This document shows positions 1 through 8,142 of a stretch of DNA of 64,000 nt, piece after piece (positions within the stretch are counted from its first letter, which is position 1; every line of letters starts with the position of its first letter). The notes below the pieces were generated by a model that saw only the letters and a program-made list of their open reading frames with translations, was not told the DNA's origin and ran no database searches. This DNA is from CAWDYA01 sp963806495 (GTDB lineage: Bacteria; Acidobacteriota; Polarisedimenticolia; JACPZX01; DASXTC01), in contig CAWDYA010000001.1 in the NCBI GenBank assembly GCA_963806495.1, positions 62,001-126,000 of the forward strand, in the 5' to 3' direction. Position numbers and translations under genes: made by a program.

Positions 1-1222
1 TCTTGCCGCCGAAACCGGCGCCGACGTAAGGCGTGATGATCCGGACCTTGTCGGGCGCGAGTCCGAGAGCGCCGGCCACCTGACCCTGGACGATGAACGG
101 CGCCTGGGTCGAGGCGTACACCGTCATGCGGCCGTCCTGCATCCGCGCGACCGCCGTATGCGTCTCCATCGGCGCATGGGCGACATAGCTGTTGAGATAG
201 CGCCGGTCGAACTGCCGGCGAGCCGCGGCCCGCCCCTCCCGCAGACTGCCGCTCTCGTGCACCAAATCCCCCGGCGGGGCCGCCTTGACGAGATGGTCGA
301 AGATGTTCGTGTCATCGAGGGTCGAATCCGGAGGCTCGAAGCGGGCCTTGACGAGCTCGAGAGCCTTCGCGGCCTCGTCGGGGTGCTCGTGCACCACCGC
401 GAGCAGATCGCCGTCCCGTATCACCCGCGCCCCGTCGAGGGCGGCGGCCGCGGTGGTGTCGGCGCCGGTGAACCTCGCTCCATGCGCCGTGGGTCTGAGC
501 ACCCGGGCATACAGCATGCCGGGGAGGACGATATCTCCCGCATACCGCGCCTTGCCGGTCACCTTCTCCCGCCCGTCGCTGCGCTCGGCCGAAGTTCCGA
601 TGATCGTGAAGACGGCGGGCGCTTCCGGTGCCGGCGGCTTCGCGATGTGACGCTCGATTCTCCTGCCCGCGGCGAGCTGCGCGTAGGTCGCCTTGCGGCC
701 CGGGTCGGCGCTGTCGACCACCGTCCCCGCCTTCACCTCCAGCCAATCCTCCGGCACGCCGAGCTTCTCCGCGGCCAGCTCGACGAGAACCGCCCGGGCC
801 TCGGCGGCCGCCGCGCGCAGCACGGGGCCGAACACCCTGATGCTCAGCGAGCCGAAGGTGCCCATGTCCCAAGGGCAGAGATCCGTGTCGCCCATGACCA
901 TGTCGACCCGCTCGAAGGGGACCTCGAGATCCTCCGCGAGGAGCTGCGCGAGGGAGGTCCGGCTCCCCTGTCCCAGCTCCACCTTGCCGACGAAACCGGT
1001 GACGCGACCATCCTCGCCTATGTGCAGGTAGGCGTTGAAGTCCTTCGGGTAGCCCCGGGCGCCGGAGAGGCGGGCGGGCTCCTGCGCCAGGAGCCCGGCC
1101 GGGTCGACCGCGAACAGCACGGTGATCCCCGAGGAGAGCAGCGTGACGAACTCCCGACGGTTGACATCGAGCAGGATGCTGCGGCCTGCACCCGCTCCGG
1201 GCGCCTCGTCCTGGTATCTCAT
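1..1222 (-). CDS. Xanthine dehydrogenase family, molybdopterin-binding subunit (3' end outside window)
   Basis: Catalytic molybdenum subunit of an aldehyde oxidase/xanthine dehydrogenase-type hydroxylase, of the kind that works with a separate 2Fe-2S subunit (isoquinoline 1-oxidoreductase beta type). About 407 residues are visible before the window edge. The N-terminus has NRREF followed by a hydrophobic stretch, a twin-arginine-like signal at residues 21-45, so the enzyme is probably periplasmic. Further on come VELGQGSRT, a KVTGKARYAGDI segment opening the Mo-binding region, and VGAGFGGK right at the edge, the usual cofactor-contact loop. The ATG overlaps the TGA of the Fe-S subunit gene by four bases (ATGA), so the two are translationally coupled. 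No substrate can be assigned. The family call is secure. Confidence 0.88.
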   Translation of the reverse strand, partial: MRYQDEAPGAGAGRSILLDVNRREFVTLLSSGITVLFAVDPAGLLAQEPARLSGARGYPKDFNAYLHIGEDGRVTGFVGKVELGQGSRTSLAQLLAEDLEVPFERVDMVMGDTDLCPWDMGTFGSLSIRVFGPVLRAAAAEARAVLVELAAEKLGVPEDWLEVKAGTVVDSADPGRKATYAQLAAGRRIERHIAKPPAPEAPAVFTIIGTSAERSDGREKVTGKARYAGDIVLPGMLYARVLRPTAHGARFTGADTTAAAALDGARVIRDGDLLAVVHEHPDEAAKALELVKARFEPPDSTLDDTNIFDHLVKAAPPGDLVHESGSLREGRAAARRQFDRRYLNSYVAHAPMETHTAVARMQDGRMTVYASTQAPFIVQGQVAGALGLAPDKVRIITPYVGAGFGGK

Positions 1223-1701
1223 CGCGCACCCGTCTTCGCCGCGCCTGCCGCCGCCTGGATCGCCCGCACCACCCGGACGTGCGACCCGCAGCGACACAGA
1301 TTGTCGTCCATGGCGCGGATGATCTCGTCGGTGGACGGGTGCGGCGTGCGCAGCAGCAGAGCATACGCGCTCATGATCATGCCCGGCGTGCAGAAGCCGC
1401 ACTGGTAGGCTCGTTCATCGAGGAACGCCTGCTGCAGGGGATGCAGCGCGCCGTCCCGTTCCAGCGCTTCGATGGTGAGGAGGCTCTTGCCGGCGATGTC
1501 GCCGGTCCGCGCGGTGCAGGATCGCACCGGGTCGCCGTCCACGAGGATGGTGCAGGCGCCGCACAGGCCTTCGCCGCAGCCGTACTTGACGCCCGTCAAC
1601 TCCAGATCGTCGCGCAGCACCCAGAGCAGCGGCCGGTCGTCATCGACGGTGAGGCTGCGGGGTGTGCCGTTGAGCACGAAGGAAAGGGAGCGCTTTGTCA
1701 C
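1219..1701 (-). CDS. (2Fe-2S)-binding small subunit of xanthine dehydrogenase-type enzyme
   Basis: Electron-transfer subunit of 160 residues, the normal size for the family. The N-terminal plant-type ferredoxin domain carries CGEGLCGAC and a following Cys (first 2Fe-2S cluster). The C-terminal helical domain carries CGFCTPGM and NLCRCGSHVRV (second cluster). Electrons would pass from the Mo subunit encoded immediately downstream to an unknown acceptor; no FAD subunit is visible. I chose the GTG at 1701 because it overlaps the preceding gene's TGA as GTGA and the alignable domain begins a few residues later. The gene sits between the NTF2-like gene and the Mo subunit, with four-base overlaps on both sides, which indicates one operon. 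Confidence 0.92.
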   Translation of the reverse strand: MTKRSLSFVLNGTPRSLTVDDDRPLLWVLRDDLELTGVKYGCGEGLCGACTILVDGDPVRSCTARTGDIAGKSLLTIEALERDGALHPLQQAFLDERAYQCGFCTPGMIMSAYALLLRTPHPSTDEIIRAMDDNLCRCGSHVRVVRAIQAAAGAAKTGAR

Positions 1702-2195
1702 GGCTGCGGCCCGGCCCTCCCCTCGCACGCTTCGTGCTCCACGGTCCAGCTCCCGGACGCCAGCCTCCAGCCGTCGTCGGTCTTCATGAAGGTGAACAGG
1801 TCGGTGCCGCAGTGGCTCAGGCGGCCGTCCATGTGGTACTCGTAGCGCCCCCATACGAGGCCTATCCGGCCATCCACCAGGACCCGGGGGTCGTGGATCC
1901 GCTCCTCGACCCTGGACTTCCATTGCGGTGCGGCCTCGAGCAGAAGGGCCGTCGAGGACGAGCTGATGACCGTGCCGTCCGGTTTCTTCTCGATGTAGAC
2001 GAACCGCGCCTCGGGGTAGAGGTTGGCGGCGAGGTATCCGGTATCGCCCGCGGCCACCGCCTCGAGGAAGCGCTGCGTGAGCGTGATGAGCTCCTGCTGC
2101 GGGTCCCCCGTCGACGTCGCGGCCGAGAGACAGGCCAGGGCCGCCAGCGCGACGATGCGGCCGGCGCGGCGCGGCCTACTGCTTCCCTTTCCCAT
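1698..2195 (-). CDS. Secreted NTF2-like/SnoaL-type protein
   Basis: Small exported protein of 165 residues. It has a basic N-terminus and a hydrophobic stretch (residues about 12-27), then an NTF2-like alpha+beta cone fold: a helix with LTQRFLEAVAAGD, a strand around ARFVYIEKK and a terminal strand WRLASGSWTVEHE. The SnoaL/DUF4440 superfamily includes both enzymes and binding proteins, so no reaction can be assigned. The ATG overlaps the end of the upstream gene by 20 bases and the TGA overlaps the GTG of the Fe-S subunit, so the gene is firmly inside the hydroxylase operon. It could bind a substrate or act as an accessory factor; that is inference from position only. Confidence 0.75.
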   Translation of the reverse strand: MGKGSSRPRRAGRIVALAALACLSAATSTGDPQQELITLTQRFLEAVAAGDTGYLAANLYPEARFVYIEKKPDGTVISSSSTALLLEAAPQWKSRVEERIHDPRVLVDGRIGLVWGRYEYHMDGRLSHCGTDLFTFMKTDDGWRLASGSWTVEHEACEGRAGPQP

Positions 2196-3339
2196 TGCCT
2201 GGCCCCTTACCGTTGCCGGGGCTATTACCGCTGCCCGGTCCGGTCCCTGTGCTCTGCAGCTTGATCCCGCGGTTGCCGTATCCGTTACCGACGAATTCGG
2301 CGCACTCCTCGGGCAGGTTGTGCTTGAAGGCGCACAGGACACGCCGCTGCCCGAGCAGGAGCTCGGCCTGATTGTCCAGGATCGACTGCTGGTTCGCGAG
2401 CATCGACTCCTGGTTTATCCGCATGTTCTCCTGACGCTGCTCGACACGGCAGAACTTCACCTTGTTGAGCGCGAACTCCCCGACCGGGATCAGGATCTCG
2501 CCGGCGCCGTCGAGGATCGCTCCCACAAGATGCGGCGTGTTCTGCTTGATGGTTCCATGGACATAGCCATGGATACCGCCGTCCATCTCCACGGGCCCGG
2601 CGAAGATCGTCTTGGAGATCCCCTCGAGGATTGCACCGACGATCCGCGCCACGACTCCGATCCCTACGGTCGAGGCCCCCGCGATCTTGATCCCGGATTC
2701 ATGATCCAGAACGAAGCCGCAGGAGGACGGCACCGGAATCTGCCCGGGCATGCTCTGCGCGGCGAGAGTCGTCTGGTCCTCGTCGAAGACCACCTGCTTG
2801 AGGACCGCGAGGTTCGTGCGGGCATCCTCGATCGACTGCAGCAGACCCGAGTTCATGATCCCCAGCTTGTCCATCACCTTGTACGCCGGGAAGAGGGCGC
2901 GGCCGGGGACGACGTCCAGGAACTGCTGCAGCCCGGGGTCCTGCATCTGGATGTCGAGGCCGGCCAGGTTGTGGAAGGCCAGCATCTCGTTGTTCAGGTC
3001 CTGCACCCCCTGCACGAAGTCCTTGAGATCGGCCCGGAACCTGCCGCACTCCGAGGAGAGGTTGCCCACATCGCACCCGCCGTCGAGAAACGCCGTCAGG
3101 CCGTCCTGCTGCGTGTCCACCGCCTGCTGCAGCATCGCCAGGGCGTCGGCGATCATCGCCTTGATCTTCCCGTCCGCGATGGTGCTCCTGGCATCATTGA
3201 TGGTGTCGATGATGTCCTTGACCTGCATGGTGATCGTGTCGATCTGGGTGTCGGCCCAGCCGGCGTAGACCGCGCCCGGCTGCACCAGAAGGAGCATGAA
3301 TGCGAGGATTGTGAGAACGGCTGCGGGGCGTCTCGGCAT
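2176..3339 (-). CDS. Unknown secreted protein with helical middle and Gly/Asn/Lys tail
   Basis: I do not recognise this 387-residue protein. A clear signal peptide occupies residues 1-26 (cleavage after VYA). The mature part is rich in helices with many Asp, Gln and Ile, has several scattered cysteines, and contains a heptad-like stretch near residues 305-335 (repeated N-Q-x-x-x-L/I-x). It ends in a low-complexity tail of Gly, Asn, Lys and Pro from about residue 350. A GGGAGG ribosome site sits well placed before the ATG. It is first in the minus-strand run that leads into the xanthine-dehydrogenase-like genes and overlaps the next gene by 20 bases, so it is probably co-transcribed with them. 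Confidence 0.75.
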   Translation of the reverse strand: MPRRPAAVLTILAFMLLLVQPGAVYAGWADTQIDTITMQVKDIIDTINDARSTIADGKIKAMIADALAMLQQAVDTQQDGLTAFLDGGCDVGNLSSECGRFRADLKDFVQGVQDLNNEMLAFHNLAGLDIQMQDPGLQQFLDVVPGRALFPAYKVMDKLGIMNSGLLQSIEDARTNLAVLKQVVFDEDQTTLAAQSMPGQIPVPSSCGFVLDHESGIKIAGASTVGIGVVARIVGAILEGISKTIFAGPVEMDGGIHGYVHGTIKQNTPHLVGAILDGAGEILIPVGEFALNKVKFCRVEQRQENMRINQESMLANQQSILDNQAELLLGQRRVLCAFKHNLPEECAEFVGNGYGNRGIKLQSTGTGPGSGNSPGNGKGPGNGKGKQ

Positions 3340-3526
3340 GGCACAAGCCTCCCTGTGCGGAGCAAGGCGTCGTAAATCGACGTCTGCGCGAGGTTCGGGC
3401 AGTAAAGGGAAGGAGCGGCTGCACGATTATCGCTGTCAGTGATTCCGGCAACTATACCGGGGCAAGTCCTTCACGTCAACGGAATCGCGCCAACGCCACC
3501 CGTGAGCCGCAGGCCGACCCATTGCC

Positions 3527-4051
3527 TCACCGGTCGCCAGGGTACTCGACCCAGAACAGGCCGCGGAGATCCCCTTCACGGAACCCGGTCGCCTGGTCCT
3601 GAGGGTAGTTCTCGGCGATCCGCCGGGCGACCTCCGGCGCGACGTTCTCACCGTGGCACGTCAGACAGATCGGGGCGGTGGTGATCGGCTCGGTGTACCC
3701 GCGCCGCCCCCCGGGCAGCGTCACCGTTCGAGGCACCCGTGCCTCCGCGCTGGCGACATACGTCCCGAGGATGCCCGCCACCCATGGGGGCGCGGTATTG
3801 CCCGGGTTGCGGAGTCTGTGGCTGGTGCGCCCCATTCGGACCCCGTCCTTCTCCAGCGCCTTCGCGATCTCCGGCGCCTTCCTCCGGCACACATCGATCG
3901 CCTGATCGGGGCCGTGGGACAGACCCTCGCGCAGCGCCGCCTGCAGGTTGTCCTTGAATGGTCTCAGCAGCTCCGCTCCCCGGTCGGGCGGGGGCGCGCC
4001 GGCGGCGGCCAGCCCCGCCAGCGAAAGCAGGATCGCGACGATTCGACGCAT
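3527..4051 (-). CDS. DUF3365 (Tll0287-like) periplasmic c-type heme protein
   Basis: A 174-residue exported protein with a signal peptide (residues 1-18) and a single heme c site, CLTCH, at residues 129-133. The layout fits the DUF3365/Tll0287 family: a DVCRRKAPEIA helix, an RTSHRLRNPGNTAP segment, the CxxCH, and a C-terminal GDLRGLFWVEYP strand. Members are one-heme sensor or redox proteins, sometimes fused to sensor kinases, but this one is free-standing. The GGGAGGT ribosome site is strong. It is divergent from the YVTN propeller gene across only 79 bases, so both promoters probably lie in 4052-4130. Its redox partner is not apparent. Confidence 0.85.
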   Translation of the reverse strand: MRRIVAILLSLAGLAAAGAPPPDRGAELLRPFKDNLQAALREGLSHGPDQAIDVCRRKAPEIAKALEKDGVRMGRTSHRLRNPGNTAPPWVAGILGTYVASAEARVPRTVTLPGGRRGYTEPITTAPICLTCHGENVAPEVARRIAENYPQDQATGFREGDLRGLFWVEYPGDR

Positions 4052-4130
4052 GTGAACGACCTCCCGATGCTCTCCATATCGTATCCTGATCCACGGCCAG
4101 GATCACTACCCGGCCGAGGGAGGACTTCGC

Positions 4131-5217
4131 ATGGCAACGGCACGACGGGCCTTCACGATTCTCGCAATCGGATGCCTGGTCCTGCTGCCGTCGGTACGCT
4201 CCGCCGGTGCGGAGGCAAACGGTGGCAGGCTGGCCTACGTCTCCAACCTGATGTCTCACACCGTGTCGGTGATCGATCTCGACGCCCGGCGATGGATCCG
4301 CGACCTGGAGCTCGGCCGGTATCCGGTCTACTCGTCGCTGGATCCTCACGATCCCACGAAGATGATCCTGGCGCTGCACAACTACGAACGCACCGAGAGC
4401 GACGACGCCATCGTACTGGTGGACCTGACGAGCGGGAAGCTCCTCAAGACCGTCCCGTTTCCCGGGCCGGGCATGCCCTCGGGCTTTGTCTACGACGCGA
4501 AGCGCGACCGGATCTACGTGGCCGACGAGAACCTGCACAGGATCTTCGCGCTGGACGGCACGACGCTGGAGCCGATCTTCGACCTGCCCGCCGGGCTGAT
4601 CCCGATCCATGTCGACGTGTCACCCGACGGCCGCTGGCTGGTCGCCACCAACCGCAAGAGCGCCAACCTCTACGTCTACGACCTCGACAACGCTCTCCAC
4701 AGCGCCAAGGACGGCATCTACACCATCCCCCTCGGCCCGGCCCCCGGGCTGCACTGGGACGCCGACACGCCGGACGCCGAGCCATCGAGCCATCCGCTCG
4801 ACGTGAAGTTCTCGGGCGACAACCGGACGGTCTGGGTGACCGATTCCGGATCCATGCAGCTTCTTGCGGTCGACATCGTGGAGCGGAAGGTGACCGGGCG
4901 CATCGTTCTGGATCTGCCCCCGTTCGACATGGCGCTGAACCGTGACAGGAGTCTTGCCTTTGTCTGCCATGTCAGCGGCGACGCGATCACGGTGGTCGAT
5001 CTGAAGAAGCGGACGGTCGCCTCCGTCATCGACGGCCTCACTCCCAACCCGATCCACTGCGCCCTGGACGAGGATCGCGGTCTGCTGCTGGCGGCCGGCT
5101 GGGGAGCCGACCGCGCCGGCGGCGTGCACCTTATCGACCTGAAGACCCTCGAAGCTCCTCGAGACGATCCGGCCCGAAGGGGCCAAAGGGTCGATCGGAA
5201 TAACGATCGGGGAGTGA
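4131..5217 (+). CDS. Secreted YVTN-type beta-propeller protein (apparent frameshift near 5153)
   Basis: Exported protein with a signal peptide (residues 1-27) followed by repeated blades of the YVTN/lactonase-like propeller type (for example LAYVSNLMSHTVSVIDLDAR and VSPDGRWLVATN). As written, the frame runs to 5303 and would overlap the opposing M48 gene by 79 bases with a nonsensical tail. Removing one base at about 5153 (the G in CTCGAAGCTCCTCGAG) restores a propeller-like ending, LKTLELLETIRPEGAKGSIG, and a TGA at 5215-5217, eight bases short of the M48 gene. I therefore end it at 5217 (about 361 residues) and regard the extra base as a sequence error or a recent mutation. Binding function unknown. 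The ribosome site is GAGGGAGGAC. Confidence 0.82.
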
Positions 5218-5224
5218 GGGCAGG

Positions 5225-6229
5225 CTACCGCGTCAGCGCCCGCAGTCTGGCGATCCGCTCCTGGATCGGTGGATGCGACGAGAGGAAGGTGTCGAGCGTC
5301 TGACCCGAGGCCCGCATCCGCCGCAACGGGTTGACGATGAACATGTGGGCGGTTCCCCGGTTGGCCTTTTCGACGAGCGGCTCGGTGTCGGCCGCGAGCT
5401 TTCCGAGCGCCGAGATGAGCCCGTCGGGGTTGCGGCTCAGCTCCACGCTTCCGGCGTCGGCCAGGTACTCGCGCTGCCGGCTGTACGCCATCTGCATCAG
5501 CCGGGCAATGAACGGCGCGAGGATACCGAGCACCACGGCGATGAGGACCAGGATGGCGGCCGCGCCGCCCCCGCTCCTGCCGCGTCCGCTCCGCCGGCCG
5601 CCCCGGCCACCGTAGAACAGGATGCGCCGGAAGGCGTCGGCAGCGAACACGATCAGACCCACCTCCGTCGCCATCAGCAGCGCGAATCGCGTGTCGTAGA
5701 AACGGACGTGGGACATCTCGTGCGCCATCACGGCCTGCAATTCGTCGCGGTCGAGGCGCGCGCGCAATCCGGTCGTGATGGCGACGGCAGCGTGCTCCGG
5801 GTCGCGTCCGGTCGCGAAGGCGTTCAACGCCGACTCCGGGATGACGTACACGCGCGGCATCGGGAGCCCGCCCGCGATCGCCATCTCCTCGACCACGTTG
5901 AACAGCTCGGGGTCCTCCTCCTTCTGAAGCGGGCGCGCGCCGCTCAAGGCCAGGATCGCGTTCGCGCCGCCGTACCAAGACCAGACGGCCGTCATCGATC
6001 CGGCTGCGAAGGCCGTCGAGGCCCCCAGCAGAACCGGGAGCAGGAGATTCTCCGGGTCGAGCCCTGAGTAGAGCGCGAGAAACCCGGCGATGACGGCGCC
6101 CAGCACCATGGCGAGGAGGATCACGCCGGCCATCAGCAGGGCGCTGTCGCGCCGGTTGCGGCGGATCAGATCCAGATAGGTCAGGCTGCCCGGGTAGGGA
6201 TCGACCCGCCGCGGCAGCGGCTCGTTCAC
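5225..6229 (-). CDS. M48 family membrane zinc metalloprotease (HtpX-like)
   Basis: Integral membrane protease of 334 residues. Two transmembrane segments lie near residues 30-55 and 62-85. The zinc site HEMSH is at 170-174, with the third ligand Glu254 in REYLADAG. Another hydrophobic pair surrounds a Gly/Arg-rich loop (about 207-222). The C-terminal SSHPPIQERIARL is typical of HtpX-like enzymes. Such proteases degrade misfolded membrane proteins. The GTG start overlaps the lemA stop as GTGA, so it is coupled to lemA; LemA-M48 pairs are common in bacteria. The Gly/Arg-rich loop is longer than in E. coli HtpX. Physiological substrate unknown. Confidence 0.92.
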   Translation of the reverse strand: MNEPLPRRVDPYPGSLTYLDLIRRNRRDSALLMAGVILLAMVLGAVIAGFLALYSGLDPENLLLPVLLGASTAFAAGSMTAVWSWYGGANAILALSGARPLQKEEDPELFNVVEEMAIAGGLPMPRVYVIPESALNAFATGRDPEHAAVAITTGLRARLDRDELQAVMAHEMSHVRFYDTRFALLMATEVGLIVFAADAFRRILFYGGRGGRRSGRGRSGGGAAAILVLIAVVLGILAPFIARLMQMAYSRQREYLADAGSVELSRNPDGLISALGKLAADTEPLVEKANRGTAHMFIVNPLRRMRASGQTLDTFLSSHPPIQERIARLRALTR

Positions 6230-6804
6230 GTGAATTTGACCTTGGGCGCCTCGCCCACGACCGCTTCGTCGACCTTGAAGTAGTCACGTCCCTCGAAGTT
6301 GAAGGCCCCCGCGACGATGTTGGCGGGGAAGGTCTGCCGTGACGTCTCGTAGCGCGCCACTACGTCGTTGTAGTGCTGGCGGGCGAACCCGATCCGGTTC
6401 TCGGTGCTGGCCAGCTCTTCCTGCAGGCTGGCGAAGTTGGCGTCGGCCTTGAGCGTCGGGTACGCCTCCGCGATGGCGATGAGACGGCCGAGCGCCTGCG
6501 TGAGCATGTTCTCGGCGGCCGCCTTCTCGCCGGCGTGCGCGGCGTCGCTGGTCACAGCGACCGCGCGGGCCCGGGCCGAGACGACCGACTCGAGAGTGCC
6601 CTTCTCGTGGGCTGCGTACCCCTTGACGGTCTCGACGAGATTCGGGATCAGGTCGTACCGTCGCTTGAGCTGGACGTCGATCTGGGACCACCCGTTGTCG
6701 CAGTCGATCCGACGGCGCACCAGCGCGTTGTACATCCCGATGCCCCAGAACACCACGATGACAAGAAGGAGGAGCAACCCTCCCATGAACAGCAAGCCTG
6801 TCAT
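6226..6804 (-). CDS. lemA: LemA family protein
   Basis: A 192-residue protein with one N-terminal membrane segment (about residues 2-23) and the family core YNALVRRRIDCDNGWSQIDV ... RRYDLIPNLVETVKGYA, then a long helical hairpin ending in AGAFNFEGRDYFKVDE. LemA proteins are anchored helical-bundle proteins of uncertain function that usually accompany M48 proteases or TPM-domain proteins. I chose the ATG at 6804 because GGAGGG lies correctly upstream and the hydrophobic segment follows at once; the frame stays open upstream to 6939 without family similarity. It is the first gene of a two-gene operon with the protease. Confidence 0.93.
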   Translation of the reverse strand: MTGLLFMGGLLLLLVIVVFWGIGMYNALVRRRIDCDNGWSQIDVQLKRRYDLIPNLVETVKGYAAHEKGTLESVVSARARAVAVTSDAAHAGEKAAAENMLTQALGRLIAIAEAYPTLKADANFASLQEELASTENRIGFARQHYNDVVARYETSRQTFPANIVAGAFNFEGRDYFKVDEAVVGEAPKVKFT

Positions 6805-6977
6805 GACGACCCTCCAGCCGGTTGCCGCCGGGGCGGCGTGCGGCGCGATGAAGAGAGCATACCCCGAGCGGCCCCTCACGTGACGGCGTTCCGGCTTCGT
6901 GGCTTGTGATGGGAGCCCCGAAAGACGAGAAGGGGACATCGCAATGGTGTTCTGGCTGATCCGGGGCGGCGAGCGCC

Positions 6978-7127
6978 ACCTTCGACGACGCCGACCACGC
7001 CGCTAGCATCGCCGCGCAGGCTCGCATGATCGCGCTGGCAGGATCCGTGGATCGAGTCGTCCCGGGGCACGATCCTCTGCAGTTCGTCCGGTTCCCCACG
7101 AAGGGGCGCGTGGCGCGCATCCGCTGA
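6978..7127 (+). pseudogene. Remnant of the C-terminus of an MBL-fold hydrolase
   Basis: The 337-base gap between lemA and the next gene holds a plus-strand open stretch of 49 codons, TFDDADHAASIAAQARMIAL ... DRVVPGHDPLQFVRFP, followed by a TGA. The VVPGHDPL motif and the preceding helix match the last 50 residues of metallo-beta-lactamase-fold lactonases and hydrolases. The zinc-binding HxHxDH half is absent and a stop codon lies at 6957-6959 in the same frame, so this is a decayed fragment, not a gene. The rest of the gap (6805-6977) shows only probable lemA promoter sequence and no other recognisable feature. Confidence 0.45.
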
Positions 7128-7141
7128 GATCAGAAGGGATC

Positions 7142-8065
7142 TCAAGGAGTGCAGCGGAACTCCCGTCGGGCCAGGACATGTCCGTCCTCGTCCCGGGCCT
7201 CGACGGCCCAGTTCCCCTCGGAGCCGGGCTTGAGGCTCTTGTAGCTCTTCGTTCGCCAGTGCGATGAGCCGATCCTCAGCGGCACACGTGCGACCTCCAC
7301 GCCCTCGCGCATCCAGACGTGGTCGATCCTCATGCCGGGCGTGCCGCCCTCGACGAGGGTCCAGTACCAGACTCGGGAGCCCACGGAGAACCGTTCCGCA
7401 CGACCCACCAGCTCGTGGTTGACTACGTTTCTTCCGACTCCGTGCTTCGGAATGGAGAGAAGCGCAGGGCTGGCGGGGGGTATCTCGCTGGGCTTCACGG
7501 CGGGCATCGCGGGCGGTGGCACCGTCGCGGGCTCGGGGGCGGCCTCGACCGGCAGGCTCGGCTCCGGATTCGGCTCCTGTGTCTGCTCGGCCGCAGACAT
7601 CTCCTCCGCCGCGGGCGCCTGGGTCGGAGCGGGGGCCGGGACCGTGCTCGATGACGGAGTCGCGGGTGGGGCCGTGGACGAGCCCGGCGAGCGGAGCCAG
7701 ACCACGAGGGTCACCGCTGCCACTGCCAGGATGATTGCGGCCGGGACGACAGGGCTCGCCATGCGCCCCGGGCGGGAGGGTGCGGCGGTCTCCTCATCCT
7801 CCCCCGTCGGCGCCGGGGCGGCGGGCGCCGCGCGCTGCCTCTCCCGGCGGTAGTCGGCGATCACCTCGTCGGCGTCCACCTCCAGGACCCGCGCGAGTGC
7901 CCGGAGACTCTCCACGATGGCCCCGTCGTCACCCAGCCCGGAGAAGTCATCCGCTTCGAGAGCACGGATCTTCTGCATCCCCAGACCGGTCACCTGGGCC
8001 ACCTGCTCGATCGTCAGCCCCCGGCTCGCGATAGCCTGCCTGAGCTTCTGTCCGAAGGTTTCCAT
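7142..8065 (-). CDS. RodZ-like HTH membrane protein with periplasmic DUF2914 domain
   Basis: A 307-residue single-pass protein. Residues 1-72 form a cytoplasmic Xre/RodZ-type helix-turn-helix (FGQKLRQAIASRGLTIEQVA ... IRALEADDFSGL). A linker leads to one membrane segment (about 106-124). A long Pro/Ala/Glu-rich periplasmic spacer (125-205) is followed by a DUF2914 domain (about 218-305: RVWYWTLVEGG ... VARVPLRIGSSHWRTKSYKS). In RodZ the HTH contacts MreB and the periplasmic end is a different beta domain; here DUF2914 replaces it, so a role in cell shape is only a guess. I chose the ATG at 8065 because the HTH begins right after it; upstream codons to 8101 add nothing. Confidence 0.85.
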   Translation of the reverse strand: METFGQKLRQAIASRGLTIEQVAQVTGLGMQKIRALEADDFSGLGDDGAIVESLRALARVLEVDADEVIADYRRERQRAAPAAPAPTGEDEETAAPSRPGRMASPVVPAAIILAVAAVTLVVWLRSPGSSTAPPATPSSSTVPAPAPTQAPAAEEMSAAEQTQEPNPEPSLPVEAAPEPATVPPPAMPAVKPSEIPPASPALLSIPKHGVGRNVVNHELVGRAERFSVGSRVWYWTLVEGGTPGMRIDHVWMREGVEVARVPLRIGSSHWRTKSYKSLKPGSEGNWAVEARDEDGHVLARREFRCTP

Positions 8066-8142
8066 GCCGCCCAATATAGCGACCTGACTGGCCCGGGCCA
8101 ATCGAAGACGGCCGGGCGGGAACCCGCCCCGGGCGGGGCCGA

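Noticed and set aside
158..1408. Long plus-strand frame opposite the molybdenum subunit
   Set aside because: It is Arg/His-rich with no domain, and the opposite strand carries clear xanthine-dehydrogenase motifs in a continuous frame.
2023..3375. 450-codon plus-strand frame
   Set aside because: Antisense shadow of a gene with a signal peptide and strong ribosome site; high-GC DNA often keeps such frames open.
4620..6287. 555-codon minus-strand frame
   Set aside because: Covers parts of two genes on opposite strands and overlaps the well-supported M48 protease and YVTN genes in a different frame; composition is typical of a shadow.
6876..7145. 89-codon minus-strand frame in the lemA upstream gap
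   Set aside because: No ribosome site or domain, and it is antisense to the MBL-fold relic that better explains the sequence.
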